Source of the DNA: Hydrogenobacter sp.
Lineage (GTDB): Bacteria > Aquificota > Aquificia > Aquificales > Aquificaceae
Assembly: GCA_028276405.1 (NCBI GenBank)
Contig: JAPYWJ010000010.1
Span: 1 to 36,128, forward strand
DNA: 36,128 nucleotides
Reading direction: 5' to 3'
Positions 15,386 through 23,813 of this stretch are shown here, piece after piece (the first letter of the stretch is position 1; every line of letters begins with the position of its first letter). Position numbers and translations under genes: made by a program. The notes under the pieces were generated by a model that did no database searches, had not been told where the DNA came from, and saw only the letters and a list, made by a program, of their open reading frames with translations.

Positions 15386-15805
15386 ATGCTAAAGCTTTTG
15401 TCTCTCTTAGCTATCTTTTTCTTTTCCTGTCAGCCAGTGCCAAAGGATGTACCCATAGAAAAGTACAGAAATCAATTCATAAAGGGAACCGTGGATTTAT
15501 CCCCTGAGCTTAGAAGCAAGATGCCCAAGGGGGACTATTTTCTGATCATCGCAGTTAGAGACCTTCAAAATCCTATGCCTATAGCGGTCTTAAGAGTAAA
15601 AAACCCGGAAATGCCTTACGCATTTAGGATCACAGGTAAAAATAAGCTGGATAACAACAGGATAATGGAAGGAGATGTGATCATCACTGCAAGAATAAGC
15701 AAATCTCCTATGGCTGAAGTTCAGAAAGGTGATCTTGTGGGTACCCTGCAAACCAAGGTAGGCACGCAGAACAACAGAATACTCATAAACACGGAGGTAA
15801 GGTGA
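15386..15805 (+). CDS. Lipoprotein with CcmI C-terminal-like domain
   Basis: This 139-aa protein has a short signal peptide with lipobox FFSC (Cys15). The rest resembles the periplasmic C-terminal domain of the cytochrome c maturation protein CcmI/CycH: YFLIIAVRDLQNPMPIAVLR, then PYAFRITGKNKLDNNRIMEG and ARISKSPMAEVQKGDL. In CcmI this domain binds apocytochrome c. Here it stands alone on a lipid anchor. The start follows TATAAT by 6 nt; upstream open frame is ignored. It runs into the UPF0114 gene. The similarity is by eye. Confidence 0.7.
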   Translation: MLKLLSLLAIFFFSCQPVPKDVPIEKYRNQFIKGTVDLSPELRSKMPKGDYFLIIAVRDLQNPMPIAVLRVKNPEMPYAFRITGKNKLDNNRIMEGDVIITARISKSPMAEVQKGDLVGTLQTKVGTQNNRILINTEVR

Positions 15806-16263
15806 TGATAAGAAAGCTCTTAGAACTTGGACATGCTATAGCGCTTCTACCTGCCATTAGCCTTTTTATAGGAGCTACTTTTTTGGGACTTTATGGCGTT
15901 TACATACTATTAGAGACTCTTTACGGAGTTATCTTTAAGCCAGAAATAAGAGATCCCGCAGTGCTTTCCACCAAGTTTATATCCGTTATGGACATACACC
16001 TTCTTTCCATAATACTGTACATCTTCTCGGTAGGTCTTTATGAGCTTTTTGTAGGAAAGCTTAATGTTCCAGAGTGGCTCAGGATCACAGACATAGACCA
16101 GCTTAAGGCTAAGCTTGCAAGTGTGGTGATCCTTATACTGGCAATAACCTTTACAAAAAAGCTTGTTGAGTGGAAGAATCCCGTAGACACCCTGCTGTTC
16201 GCATTAGCTATAGCGGTCATCATAGCTGTTCTTATCTTCTATTACAAGGTGAAAGAGGAATAA
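15805..16263 (+). CDS. UPF0114 (YqhA) family membrane protein
   Basis: This protein of about 152 aa has four hydrophobic segments (about 12-35, 60-80, 100-120, 130-148) and YqhA/UPF0114 features such as PAISLFIGATFLGLYGVY, VMDIHLLSIILYIFSVGLYELF and the C-terminal FTKKLVEW. The family is of unknown function. I prefer ATG 15805 (GGAGG 7 nt upstream) to the GTG at 15802. The ATG shares its A with the TGA of the lipoprotein gene, so the two are coupled. Confidence 0.85.
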   Translation: MIRKLLELGHAIALLPAISLFIGATFLGLYGVYILLETLYGVIFKPEIRDPAVLSTKFISVMDIHLLSIILYIFSVGLYELFVGKLNVPEWLRITDIDQLKAKLASVVILILAITFTKKLVEWKNPVDTLLFALAIAVIIAVLIFYYKVKEE

Positions 16264-16286
16264 TCAAAAAGGTATGATGCTTTTAA

Positions 16287-16315
16287 TTGCACAATAGTTT
16301 GCAGGACATTACTAT
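16287..16315 (+). promoter_or_regulatory. Promoter of the LysR gene
   Basis: TTGCAC (16287-16292), a 17-nt spacer and TACTAT (16310-16315) lie 11 nt before the ATG at 16327, so the leader would be only a few bases. Confidence 0.5.
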
Positions 16316-16326
16316 TAAAGTCTGTA

Positions 16327-17253
16327 ATGAAAAACATATACCTGGATACGAGGCTTCTTGAACTTTTTTGTTGTGTTTACGAAAAAGGAAGCATAGCAAA
16401 GAGCGTTAACTGTTTGCACTTATCTCAGTCCACCATAAGCTTCCACATAAACCAGCTTGAAAAGTCCATAGGTTTAAAGCTCTTTTACAGAAAAGGCAGA
16501 AGACTCGTTCCCACCAGCAACGCGCACATACTTTACCCATATGCAAAAAAGATACTTGAGCTGAAACTTCTTGCCTTAGAGGAGATAAAGCTCATATCTA
16601 GCTCTTACAAAGGACACATAAGAATAGGTGCAAGCTCTGTCCCGGGGACATATCTTCTTCCAGACATCTTAGGAGACTATTTGGCAAACAACCCTAACAG
16701 CAGTGTAGAGGTAATTGTGGAAGATTCTATGAAGATACTTAGCATGGTAGAAGAAGGCAATGTAGATATGGGTTTTATAGGCTTTAGGTGCACAAACCCA
16801 GACCTTGAGGTGTTTGAAATGTGGGAGGATACCATACACTTTGTAGGTAGCAAAGGTATACCCAAAAACTTATCTCTTGACGACCTTCTTAAGTATCCCT
16901 TTATACTCAGAGAGGCATCTTCTGGTACTAGAAAGTTTGTAGAGAACTTGCTAAAGACAAAAGGCATAGACCTCAGGGACCTAAACATCATAGCTGTAGT
17001 TGACAAAAACCATGTGATCCTTTCCTTACTCAGAAAGGTTCAAGCAATATCTTTTGTCTCTTCTTACGCACTAAGAGATAAAAAAGACCTGCAGGTGATT
17101 AGAGTAATGGATTTGGAACCTATAAAAAGGAACTTTTATCTCATTTATGACAGGAAAAGGCCCCAGGGTCCAGCAGTAAGGTTATTTATTGACCAAATGC
17201 TTCAAAGGAGTCTGTCTAAAAGCACTACAAACAAAAAGATCAAACTTATGTAA
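16327..17253 (+). CDS. LysR-family transcriptional regulator
   Basis: This 308-aa regulator has an N-terminal winged HTH (about 8-68; SIAKSVNCLHLSQSTISFHI then QLEKSIGLKLFYRKGRR) and a periplasmic-binding-like effector domain (about 92-295; GHIRIGASSVPGTYLLP). The effector is unknown; members of this subgroup often control sulfur or carbon assimilation genes (CysB/CbbR/CysL type). No divergent gene is present to suggest a target, since the upstream neighbour runs in the same direction. The last 52 nt overlap the 3' end of the convergent UbiA gene. Confidence 0.92.
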   Translation: MKNIYLDTRLLELFCCVYEKGSIAKSVNCLHLSQSTISFHINQLEKSIGLKLFYRKGRRLVPTSNAHILYPYAKKILELKLLALEEIKLISSSYKGHIRIGASSVPGTYLLPDILGDYLANNPNSSVEVIVEDSMKILSMVEEGNVDMGFIGFRCTNPDLEVFEMWEDTIHFVGSKGIPKNLSLDDLLKYPFILREASSGTRKFVENLLKTKGIDLRDLNIIAVVDKNHVILSLLRKVQAISFVSSYALRDKKDLQVIRVMDLEPIKRNFYLIYDRKRPQGPAVRLFIDQMLQRSLSKSTTNKKIKLM

Positions 17254-18062
17254 CCGTTAACAGTAAAAAAGGCTTTGTTTATCTTGGAAAGGTCATGGGG
17301 TTTTATAAGGCTATGCTCGTAGAAAAGAAAGCCTGCAAGAACCAAAAGACCTATAAAGTAAATATAACCTAACTGGGAGGAGATGAGACCTACAAGCATA
17401 AGGGAAAAGAAAGTGATAGCATGAAAGAACCTTGACAGAACTATAGCTGACTCTATGCCAAATCTTACAGCTACGGACTTTATGTGATGTTGTTTGTCAA
17501 ATTCATAATCTTGAAGAGAATAAAGTATGTCAAAACCGGCAACCCAAAAAGCCATAGCAGTTCCTAACAAAACCGAAAGTAGAGACACCTCTTCATTCAG
17601 AGCCACATCCACACCTATGGGTATGAGAAAGTAGATCACTCCAAGAACAAGATGCGGAAAGTTCGTAAAGCGTTTCGAGTAAGGGTAAAGCCAGAGGAGA
17701 AATATCACCACAGGAGATAATAAAAATGCGTAAAAATTTATAAAAAGCGTGGAAAATATAAACAATACACAAGAAATGATGATAAGAATTATTATTTCGT
17801 GCTTTTTTACTCTACCGGAAACATGCACCCAGTTTTTAGTTCTTGGGTTTTTCTCGTCTATAGGTAGGTCTATAAGCCTGTTTAGAGACATTCCTGCAGT
17901 TCTTGCACTGACCAAAGCAAAAACTATCCAAAAAATCTTCCACCAGCTTGGGAAAGATTCATACAGTATTAAAACAGAAGCTAATGCAAAGGGAAGAGCA
18001 AATACTGTGTGTTCAAACTTTACCAACCTTGCATAATCTATTAGCTTGTCTTTTAAGCTCAT
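17202..18062 (-). CDS. UbiA-family prenyltransferase, probably menaquinone pathway
   Basis: This 286-aa integral membrane protein has about eight or nine hydrophobic segments. Both Asp-rich motifs are present: N61-R62-x2-D65-x3-D69-x2-N72 (SLNRLIDLPIDEKNPRTKNW) and YSLQDYEFDKQHHIKSV. It attaches a polyprenyl chain to an aromatic acid. Aquificales make a naphthoquinone, so it is most likely the MqnP-like prenyltransferase of the futalosine route rather than true UbiA; this is inference. Its ATG faces dnaB across 29 nt. Confidence 0.88.
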   Translation of the reverse strand: MSLKDKLIDYARLVKFEHTVFALPFALASVLILYESFPSWWKIFWIVFALVSARTAGMSLNRLIDLPIDEKNPRTKNWVHVSGRVKKHEIIILIIISCVLFIFSTLFINFYAFLLSPVVIFLLWLYPYSKRFTNFPHLVLGVIYFLIPIGVDVALNEEVSLLSVLLGTAMAFWVAGFDILYSLQDYEFDKQHHIKSVAVRFGIESAIVLSRFFHAITFFSLMLVGLISSQLGYIYFIGLLVLAGFLFYEHSLIKPHDLSKINKAFFTVNGYISLIFLFVVLLDRLL

Positions 18063-18091
18063 GGTAATATTTTATAAAATCATCAGCACCA
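18063..18091. promoter_or_regulatory. 29-nt divergent promoter region of the prenyltransferase and dnaB
   Basis: The AT-rich core TAATATTTTATAAAAT lies between the two ATG codons. On the minus strand TATAAA ends 8 nt before the prenyltransferase ATG; on the plus strand TATAAA ends 13 nt before dnaB. Matches are weaker than at the other divergent pairs. Confidence 0.4.
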
Positions 18092-19492
18092 ATGACATAC
18101 TTAGACATAGACCCCCCTCACGACGAGCTGGCGGAAAGAGCCATACTGGGAGCCATGATCCTTGATCCAGAAACTATACCTCAAGTGCTTGAATACCTCA
18201 GAGAGGAAGATTTTTACTTGGAAAATCATAGACTGCTTTTTTCTCTCCTTTACAAGCTTTGGGAAGATAAAGGCAAAGACTGGGATGACATAGTGCTGCG
18301 AGAATATATAAACAGATATGGGCTAAGTGGAAAGATAGACATGTCTTTTGTTTATGCTCTTGTTGACGAAGCGGCAAAAGGTGCTCTGTTGGAAGAAGCC
18401 ATAAAGCTCGTAAAAGAAAAGTCAGGACTTAGAAGCCTTATGGAGCTTTCTATAAGTACTCTCAGGGGCGTAAAGGAGGAACCAGACTTTAACAGACTTA
18501 TTGACTTTATAACCCACAAGGTGCTTGAAATATCTGAAAAGCAAACCATAACCCACTATTACCATGTAAAAGAAGTGGTAAGTAAAGTCATAGACATAAT
18601 AGAGAAGCACAGAAAGGAAGAAAAACTCATCACAGGCAGAGCAACAGGCTTTTTAGACCTTGATGTACTAACCACGGGTTTTCATCCTTCGGACCTTATC
18701 ATAGTGGCTGCAAGACCAGGTATGGGCAAATCCAGTTTTATGCTTTCCATGGCTATAAACATGGCAATGGAAGAAAAAGTTCCTGTAGTCATATATTCCC
18801 TTGAGATGAGTAAGGAGCAGCTTACCATGAGAGCGCTTTCCATGCTTTCCGGAGTGCCTCTTCAGAACATGAGGAGAGGTTTTATAAAAGAGGAAGAAAG
18901 AAATAAGCTTATAGGTGCAGCTATTGAGCTCTCGCGCTGTGAGATATACATAGATGATACACCTACTCTTTCAACTACCGACCTGAGAATAAAAACCAGA
19001 AAACTAAAAAAGGAGAAGGGTGTGGAAGTTGCCTTCATAGACTACCTTCAGCTTCTGAGACCTCCAGTACGGAAATCCTCAAGACAGGAAGAGGTAGCAG
19101 AAATCTCCAGAAACTTAAAAGCTTTGGCAAAGGAGCTTTCCATACCCGTAGTAGCCTTGGCACAGCTGTCTCGCCAAGTGGAACACAGAAGCGACAAAAG
19201 ACCACAGCTTGCAGACCTAAGGGAGAGTGGACAGATAGAGCAAGATGCGGACCTTATCATATTTATACACAGGCCAGAGTATTATAAGAAATCCCCTCCG
19301 CCCGAAGAGCAAGGCATAGCGGAAGTCATAGTTGCAAAACAAAGACAAGGTCCTACAGGGATAATAAAAGTAGCCTTTATGAAGGAAACTGCAAGCTTTA
19401 GACCCCTTGAATCTGCGCACATGCAGAAGATAGAAACTTACGAGCCTGATTTAGAAGAGTTTTCTGAGGATGACTACGACCTTGATTTTTAA
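18092..19492 (+). CDS. dnaB: Replicative DNA helicase DnaB
   Basis: This 466-aa hexameric helicase has the N-terminal primase-interacting domain (about 8-105, LAERAILGAMIL), a linker helix, and a RecA-like domain with Walker A ARPGMGKSS (about 207-215), SLEMSKEQLTMRALSMLSGV, Walker B AFIDYLQLL, and the C-terminal LRESGQIEQDADLIIFIHR arginine-finger region. Length is normal and no intein is present. It unwinds DNA at replication forks. Confidence 0.97.
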   Translation: MTYLDIDPPHDELAERAILGAMILDPETIPQVLEYLREEDFYLENHRLLFSLLYKLWEDKGKDWDDIVLREYINRYGLSGKIDMSFVYALVDEAAKGALLEEAIKLVKEKSGLRSLMELSISTLRGVKEEPDFNRLIDFITHKVLEISEKQTITHYYHVKEVVSKVIDIIEKHRKEEKLITGRATGFLDLDVLTTGFHPSDLIIVAARPGMGKSSFMLSMAINMAMEEKVPVVIYSLEMSKEQLTMRALSMLSGVPLQNMRRGFIKEEERNKLIGAAIELSRCEIYIDDTPTLSTTDLRIKTRKLKKEKGVEVAFIDYLQLLRPPVRKSSRQEEVAEISRNLKALAKELSIPVVALAQLSRQVEHRSDKRPQLADLRESGQIEQDADLIIFIHRPEYYKKSPPPEEQGIAEVIVAKQRQGPTGIIKVAFMKETASFRPLESAHMQKIETYEPDLEEFSEDDYDLDF

Positions 19493-19578
19493 TAACAATT
19501 CTTTATGTGCCTTTAAAGACTTTTAATAGCGAATAACACTACACCGCTTTATATTCATCATTATAGGAGGTGGGAACC

Positions 19579-20991
19579 ATGTTGGAACTTCTTTTGAGCA
19601 AAGAAAGACTAAGTCCAAAGGAAAAGCTTATTTTCTTCAGAAGCATGCTCAAATCTGAGATGGATGTCATTAACGAGTACTGCGTAGAGAAGAACATTCC
19701 AAAGAGATACAAGATAGAGCTTTGCCACCTTCACAATATTAAAAAAGTGAATGTAGCCCGGCTTTTGAGCATTATAGAGTTTTACGATCCTGAGTTTATA
19801 AAGATCCTCGCCCTAACAGACCCAAGGGTAAGGACTTTTATAAAGTATTATCTTGATTTTCTCAAAACAAACCCTTACGGTTACGAAGCTTTGGAACCAC
19901 AGAACCTGTTTGGAAACTGGGACTTCATACGCTACAAGCTAAAGATACTGTTTCCCGAACTTACTCTTGATGAAATAGACAGGTTCAAGTTCAAAAGGAA
20001 GGAGTTTGTAGAGTATGTCAAAGAGAGGACGGGTGAAGGAGAGGAGGTCATAGAGTCAAAGCTCAATAAGGCTACCTGGTACGAATCTGTTCCTTATCTC
20101 GAGCTTGAAGAGGAGATGTCAAGAGAATGGCATCCAGAACCTATTATGACAGAAGAAGACTGGGCTTTTATAAAGAGACACATAAAGGGTAGAAAGAACA
20201 TATTCATAAAGGAAGGTGAAGCTGAAAGGTTCGTTTATGTTGATGTGGATATACCCGACGAGGAGTTAGACAAATATAAAAAAGACAGAGAAGGACTGAA
20301 AAAACTTTTAATGCAGAAGTACAACATAGACAACGGCGGAGCGGAGCAGATCCTCAGAAAGGCAGGATGGGAATCCGATACCTATCATATAGTACCACCT
20401 ATACATACAGACATCGTTTTGGATTACGGTGAGCTTGAAAAAGCTGTAAAAAAAGAGATAATACGGGAAGATAGAGGAACAAACTATCACGAGCTTGCTA
20501 ATTTTATAAGGCATTTGGGTGGACTTGAACTACAGCAGCTAAATTACTACGAACTTATTTACGATAAAGTGGAGGACCAGGTACGGGACAAAATTGATGT
20601 GATCATAAGAACTCAGAGAAGGATACTGGGTAAGATGTTTGGCATATTCTACACAGTAGATCCACTCATGGCTGAAGCTATAATTACCATAGAACCTTCA
20701 CGGATGGAATTTCTTAAAGGACTTACCGTAAAGGAAACAGTAAGAGGCAAAGAGTTTAGTCTTTATTCTAACCCAACAGCATGGAAGATAGTAAAGGAGA
20801 GGATAGCTTCTCGTTTTCCAGAAGTGAGTTCTGAAGAGATAGAAGGTTTTAAGGGTAAGAGGGAAGAGTTTGTTAAGTATCTTGCGGAAAAAACCCGTAA
20901 ACTTCCTGAGTCTGTTGACAATGCCCTTGAGGAGTGCGGATGGACAAAGAGCGAAGAGATACCCGCCTTCCTCAGACAGATAGGACCGTGA
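19579..20991 (+). CDS. Protein with three CsbD-like repeats, unknown function
   Basis: The ATG at 19579 has a strong AGGAGGTG site 6 nt upstream, giving about 470 aa. No whole-protein family is recognised. Three segments share a W..iK..i...FPE.t.dEi..fk.kReefv.yv.ekt...e.ie..L..agW pattern: residues 114-167, 195-264 (with an insertion) and 402-455. Units 1 and 3 are each exactly 54 residues from Trp to Trp. The pattern resembles the CsbD stress-protein fold. The N-terminal 110 residues and the 265-400 region are helical and charged. It is cytoplasmic and monocistronic, 86 nt after dnaB. Function unknown. Confidence 0.75.
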   Translation: MLELLLSKERLSPKEKLIFFRSMLKSEMDVINEYCVEKNIPKRYKIELCHLHNIKKVNVARLLSIIEFYDPEFIKILALTDPRVRTFIKYYLDFLKTNPYGYEALEPQNLFGNWDFIRYKLKILFPELTLDEIDRFKFKRKEFVEYVKERTGEGEEVIESKLNKATWYESVPYLELEEEMSREWHPEPIMTEEDWAFIKRHIKGRKNIFIKEGEAERFVYVDVDIPDEELDKYKKDREGLKKLLMQKYNIDNGGAEQILRKAGWESDTYHIVPPIHTDIVLDYGELEKAVKKEIIREDRGTNYHELANFIRHLGGLELQQLNYYELIYDKVEDQVRDKIDVIIRTQRRILGKMFGIFYTVDPLMAEAIITIEPSRMEFLKGLTVKETVRGKEFSLYSNPTAWKIVKERIASRFPEVSSEEIEGFKGKREEFVKYLAEKTRKLPESVDNALEECGWTKSEEIPAFLRQIGP

Positions 20992-20998
20992 ACCAACT

Positions 20999-21011
20999 CA
21001 GGAGCTTCCTG
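20999..21011. terminator. Weak hairpin between convergent genes
   Basis: CAGGA (20999-21003) and TCCTG (21007-21011) form a 5-bp stem with a 3-nt loop followed by CTTT. It lies between the CsbD-repeat gene and the convergent bactofilin gene. It is short, with no proper T-run, so it is a weak candidate. Confidence 0.25.
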
Positions 21012-21029
21012 CTTTAACAAAACAAGTGT

Positions 21030-21410
21030 TTACTCTGAATACTCCTTCTCTGTGGAGCCCTTCCCCATATTACATTGCCCATTGTATATGGCACCCTTCT
21101 CTATTAGCAGCTCCTCCACTTGGATGTTTCCATCCACTCTGCCAGACGCTCTGATCTCAAGGCTCTTGGCTTTTATATTTCCCTGAACTCTTCCATAAAC
21201 TATTACATTTTCAACATTCAGGTCTCCCTTTATAGACCCTTTTTCTCCAATTATTAAACCACCACTACCTTTAATGTTTCCAACTACATCACCATCTATC
21301 CTCGCAAGCCCCCCGGGAACAGTTAGATTTCCCTCAAAAACACAATCAAGACCTATAATAGTGCGCACTTCTTGAGAACTTGCCTCTGTTTCTCTTCTCC
21401 TCCCAAGCAT
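21030..21410 (-). CDS. Bactofilin (DUF583)
   Basis: This 126-aa protein starts at ATG 21410 (MLGRRRE), 6 nt after a minus-strand TATAAT; the open frame reaches further but without support. It shows the bactofilin right-handed beta-helix pattern of short Gly-rich turns: GNLTVPGGLARIDGDVVGNI, then GDLNVENVIVYGRVQGNI, then GRVDGNIQVEEL. Bactofilins polymerise without nucleotide and organise cell-wall enzymes. It is divergent from an M23 peptidase, the usual partner type. Confidence 0.92.
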   Translation of the reverse strand: MLGRRRETEASSQEVRTIIGLDCVFEGNLTVPGGLARIDGDVVGNIKGSGGLIIGEKGSIKGDLNVENVIVYGRVQGNIKAKSLEIRASGRVDGNIQVEELLIEKGAIYNGQCNMGKGSTEKEYSE

Positions 21411-21412
21411 GC

Positions 21413-21422
21413 TATAATTATA
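21413..21422. promoter_or_regulatory. Overlapping divergent -10 boxes of bactofilin and M23 peptidase
   Basis: TATAATTATA reads as TATAAT on both strands: 21413-21418 plus and 21422-21417 minus. The bactofilin ATG is 6 nt away, the peptidase ATG 11 nt away. The two starts are only 19 nt apart. Confidence 0.6.
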
Positions 21423-21429
21423 TACCGAA

Positions 21430-22263
21430 ATGAGGGAGTATATAACCATCATAATAGCCCATCATGAGGGAAAGGCACCCAAAACCATAAGAATTCGCAA
21501 AAGATACATAAAGGCTTTTGGAGTGTTTGCTATGATTTTTATTTTGTTTTCTGTGTTTTCTTACTCTATGAGCCTTAAATTCCTTTCAGAAAAACAGCAT
21601 CTTAAAGCAGAAGGGCACAGGCTCACCCAAGAGATAAAGAGCGTAGCCTTAGAAAGGCAGGAACTTAAAAAAGAGAAGGCATTGCTCACCTCAAAGTTAA
21701 AAAATTTGGAAGAGAAGTTACTTTTGGTAGAGGACTACCTTTCAAAGAGGGGTCTCGTGAAGAATTCCCTCGCTGTGGGCGGTGCAGGAAGAGCCAAAGA
21801 GGCACCTTACGACCCCTCCTACCTTCAGTTCTTAGAGGATCGGGCGGACTATCTGCTATCAACCTTGAAGGGCATACCCTTGGGCTATCCTCTGTATGGC
21901 AGGATCACCTCCAGCATGGGCTGGCGAAAAAATCCCTTTGGAAGAGGTTATGAGTTTCACTCGGGTATTGACATAGAAGCACCAATGGGTAGAAAGGTTT
22001 TTGCCACCGCGGAGGGGGTGGTGGAGTTTGCTGGCTGGTATGCAGACTACGGCAAGGCGGTGATAATAAGGCATCCCTCTGGTTACCTTACCCTCTACGG
22101 GCACCTCTCTCAGATTGATGTGAAAGAAGGTCAAAAGGTTAAGGCAGGTGAGGTGGTGGGAAGGGTAGGCTCAACGGGAAGAAGTACAGGACCACACCTT
22201 CACTACGAGGTAATAGAGGGTAACAAACCCATAGACCCTGTCAAGTTCTTAGCGTGGGAGTAA
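21430..22263 (+). CDS. M23 (LytM) family membrane peptidase
   Basis: This 277-aa protein has a cytoplasmic N-terminal tail, one membrane helix (about 31-48), a coiled coil (about 50-105) and a LytM endopeptidase domain (about 152-275). Zinc ligands are H177 and D181 (FHSGIDIEAP) and H258 in GPHLHYEV; H225 (LYGHLS) and H256 complete the site, so it should be active. It would cut peptidoglycan cross-links in the periplasm. The divergent bactofilin suggests a shape-determining pair, as in helical and stalked bacteria. Confidence 0.93.
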   Translation: MREYITIIIAHHEGKAPKTIRIRKRYIKAFGVFAMIFILFSVFSYSMSLKFLSEKQHLKAEGHRLTQEIKSVALERQELKKEKALLTSKLKNLEEKLLLVEDYLSKRGLVKNSLAVGGAGRAKEAPYDPSYLQFLEDRADYLLSTLKGIPLGYPLYGRITSSMGWRKNPFGRGYEFHSGIDIEAPMGRKVFATAEGVVEFAGWYADYGKAVIIRHPSGYLTLYGHLSQIDVKEGQKVKAGEVVGRVGSTGRSTGPHLHYEVIEGNKPIDPVKFLAWE

Positions 22264-22272
22264 GTGAAAACC

Positions 22273-22287
22273 CTGAAAAATTTTCAG
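22273..22287. terminator. AT-rich hairpin between M23 peptidase and metF
   Basis: CTGAAAA-A-TTTTCAG is a near-perfect inverted repeat in the 36-nt gap between two convergent genes, followed by AAAATTT. It may work as a bidirectional terminator but is short for a thermophile. Confidence 0.35.
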
Positions 22288-22299
22288 AGGAAAATTTAG

Positions 22300-23190
22300 T
22301 TAAAGCTCTATCTTTCTAAGAGCTTCTATACGATCGCGCACCGCATGGTATATCTGCATTGTCGCTTTGGACTTATTAAGCGTATAAAAGTGTAGCCCAG
22401 GTATACCGTTATCCAAGAGGTCCTCGCATTGCTTTATGGCAAACTCTACTCCTATCTTGGTTGTTTCTTCTTGATTATCTGCGTAAGGCTCTAAGCTTTT
22501 TACGAGCTTATCGGGTATGGTGGCACCGCACATGGAAGCGAATTTACTCACCTGCTTGAAATTGGTTATAGGCATGATGCCAGGTATTATGGGTATGTGC
22601 ACACCTTCTTTCTGGCACAGCTCAACAAATCTGTAATAGTAATCGTTTACAAAAAACATCTGGGTTATAGAAAAGTCCGCACCTGCGAACACTTTTTCCT
22701 TAAAGTATCTTATTTCCCACTCCATGTTTGGTGATTCTGGGTGTCCTTCGGGATAGGACGCTACACCTATAGAAAAAGCTTCTTTAAAGTTTTCTCTTAT
22801 AAGCATTACTAACTCGTAGGCGTACTTACACGCATCTGCAGGCGGTTCAAAGTTTTTAGGTATATCTCCCCTTAAGGCTAATATGTTTTCTATGCCCATC
22901 TTTCTGTATTCCTCTAATATGCTTAAAATCTCCTGCTTTGAGTGAGCTATACATGTCAGATGAGCCATAACTGTCAGATGAGTCTCTTTGTGTATTTTTT
23001 CTACTATCCTCTTGGTTCTGTCTCTTGTACTTCCCCCCGCTCCATAAGTTACAGAAACAAAAGTGGGTGATATGTGTTCAAGGTTTCGTATGGTTTCAAA
23101 AAGCTCTCTTTCTCCTTCTTCTGTCTTGGGTGGAAAAAATTCAAAGGATACGCTAAATATCCCTGACCTTAGTATCTCTCCTATCTTCAA
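22300..23190 (-). CDS. metF: 5,10-methylenetetrahydrofolate reductase
   Basis: This protein of about 296 aa makes 5-methyl-THF for methionine synthesis. Signatures: [13 protein letters not shown] near the start, [64 protein letters not shown] and the terminal [14 protein letters not shown] prefer TTG 23190 (MKIGEIL) because GGAGG lies 6 nt before it; the frame extends 5 codons upstream to another TTG. The start overlaps the upstream 115-aa gene by 38 nt. Confidence 0.95.
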   Translation of the reverse strand: MKIGEILRSGIFSVSFEFFPPKTEEGERELFETIRNLEHISPTFVSVTYGAGGSTRDRTKRIVEKIHKETHLTVMAHLTCIAHSKQEILSILEEYRKMGIENILALRGDIPKNFEPPADACKYAYELVMLIRENFKEAFSIGVASYPEGHPESPNMEWEIRYFKEKVFAGADFSITQMFFVNDYYYRFVELCQKEGVHIPIIPGIMPITNFKQVSKFASMCGATIPDKLVKSLEPYADNQEETTKIGVEFAIKQCEDLLDNGIPGLHFYTLNKSKATMQIYHAVRDRIEALRKIEL

Positions 23191-23500
23191 GCAAAACCTC
23201 CGCAAGTCTTATTATAGTCATCTTACAAGGTGCTGGAGACTTAACAAAAATAGCTAGAGCGCTTATGAGTTTGTCAAGTTCCTCTCTATTTTTCTGCGAA
23301 AATTCATAAAGGTAGCTTAAAGAGTTTTCTACTTCTGCAGAGAGACTTCTTTCAGTAAGTACATCCTGTATATCCCTACCTTCCGAAAAAGCCCTGAGAA
23401 CCTTGATTATCTTACTTACAAGGTCATCCCTGGTCCTTGCCCATCTTAGGTCCGTGTATTCCGTTATTACCCTATAAAAGGTTCTAAGCGTGTCTTGCAT
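23153..23500 (-). CDS. Hypothetical helical protein, 115 aa
   Basis: I do not recognise this protein. It is all-helical in appearance and soluble, with Arg/Glu-rich amphipathic stretches ([40 protein letters not shown]). It starts immediately after the TGA of the GYD-domain gene (no base between) and overlaps metF by 38 nt, so it is firmly inside an operon with both. Confidence 0.75.
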   Translation of the reverse strand: MQDTLRTFYRVITEYTDLRWARTRDDLVSKIIKVLRAFSEGRDIQDVLTERSLSAEVENSLSYLYEFSQKNREELDKLISALAIFVKSPAPCKMTIIRLAEVLLEDRRDTKVRDI

Positions 23501-23800
23501 TCACTTACTTAGTTCTTGCAGATCCTTTATGAGCTGCTCCACATCTATGGCAGGCATGGTAAGGGTTCTTATGGTTCCCCTCGAGCCGAGCTCAATAGCC
23601 ATCTTCACTATTGTGTCGTTATCTGGCGCTTCTAAAATATTCACAAAATCGTAAGGACCCATAACAGCATACTGAGCTATGAGCTTTACACCAAAGCGCT
23701 CCATCACCTCTTTGTCCACTTCCCTTATCCTCTCTGGCCTGTGCTTTAGCGTCTTCATACCCTCATCTGTCAGTGTGGTTAACATCACAAAAAGTGCCAT
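23501..23800 (-). CDS. GYD-domain protein
   Basis: This 99-aa protein fits the GYD family (ferredoxin-like dimeric alpha/beta barrel): the N-terminal FVMLTTLTDEGMKTL, a central VMGPYDFVNILEAPDN (where the family often has G.YD) and the C-terminal GTIRTLTMPAIDVEQL. The fold is shared with Lrp effector domains; function is unknown. GGAGG lies 8 nt before the ATG. First gene of the GYD-115aa-metF operon. Confidence 0.82.
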   Translation of the reverse strand: MALFVMLTTLTDEGMKTLKHRPERIREVDKEVMERFGVKLIAQYAVMGPYDFVNILEAPDNDTIVKMAIELGSRGTIRTLTMPAIDVEQLIKDLQELSK

Positions 23801-23813
23801 TTTTACTACCTCC

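Noticed and set aside
18092-19492. Intein in DnaB
   Set aside because: Length and motif spacing are normal for an uninterrupted helicase.
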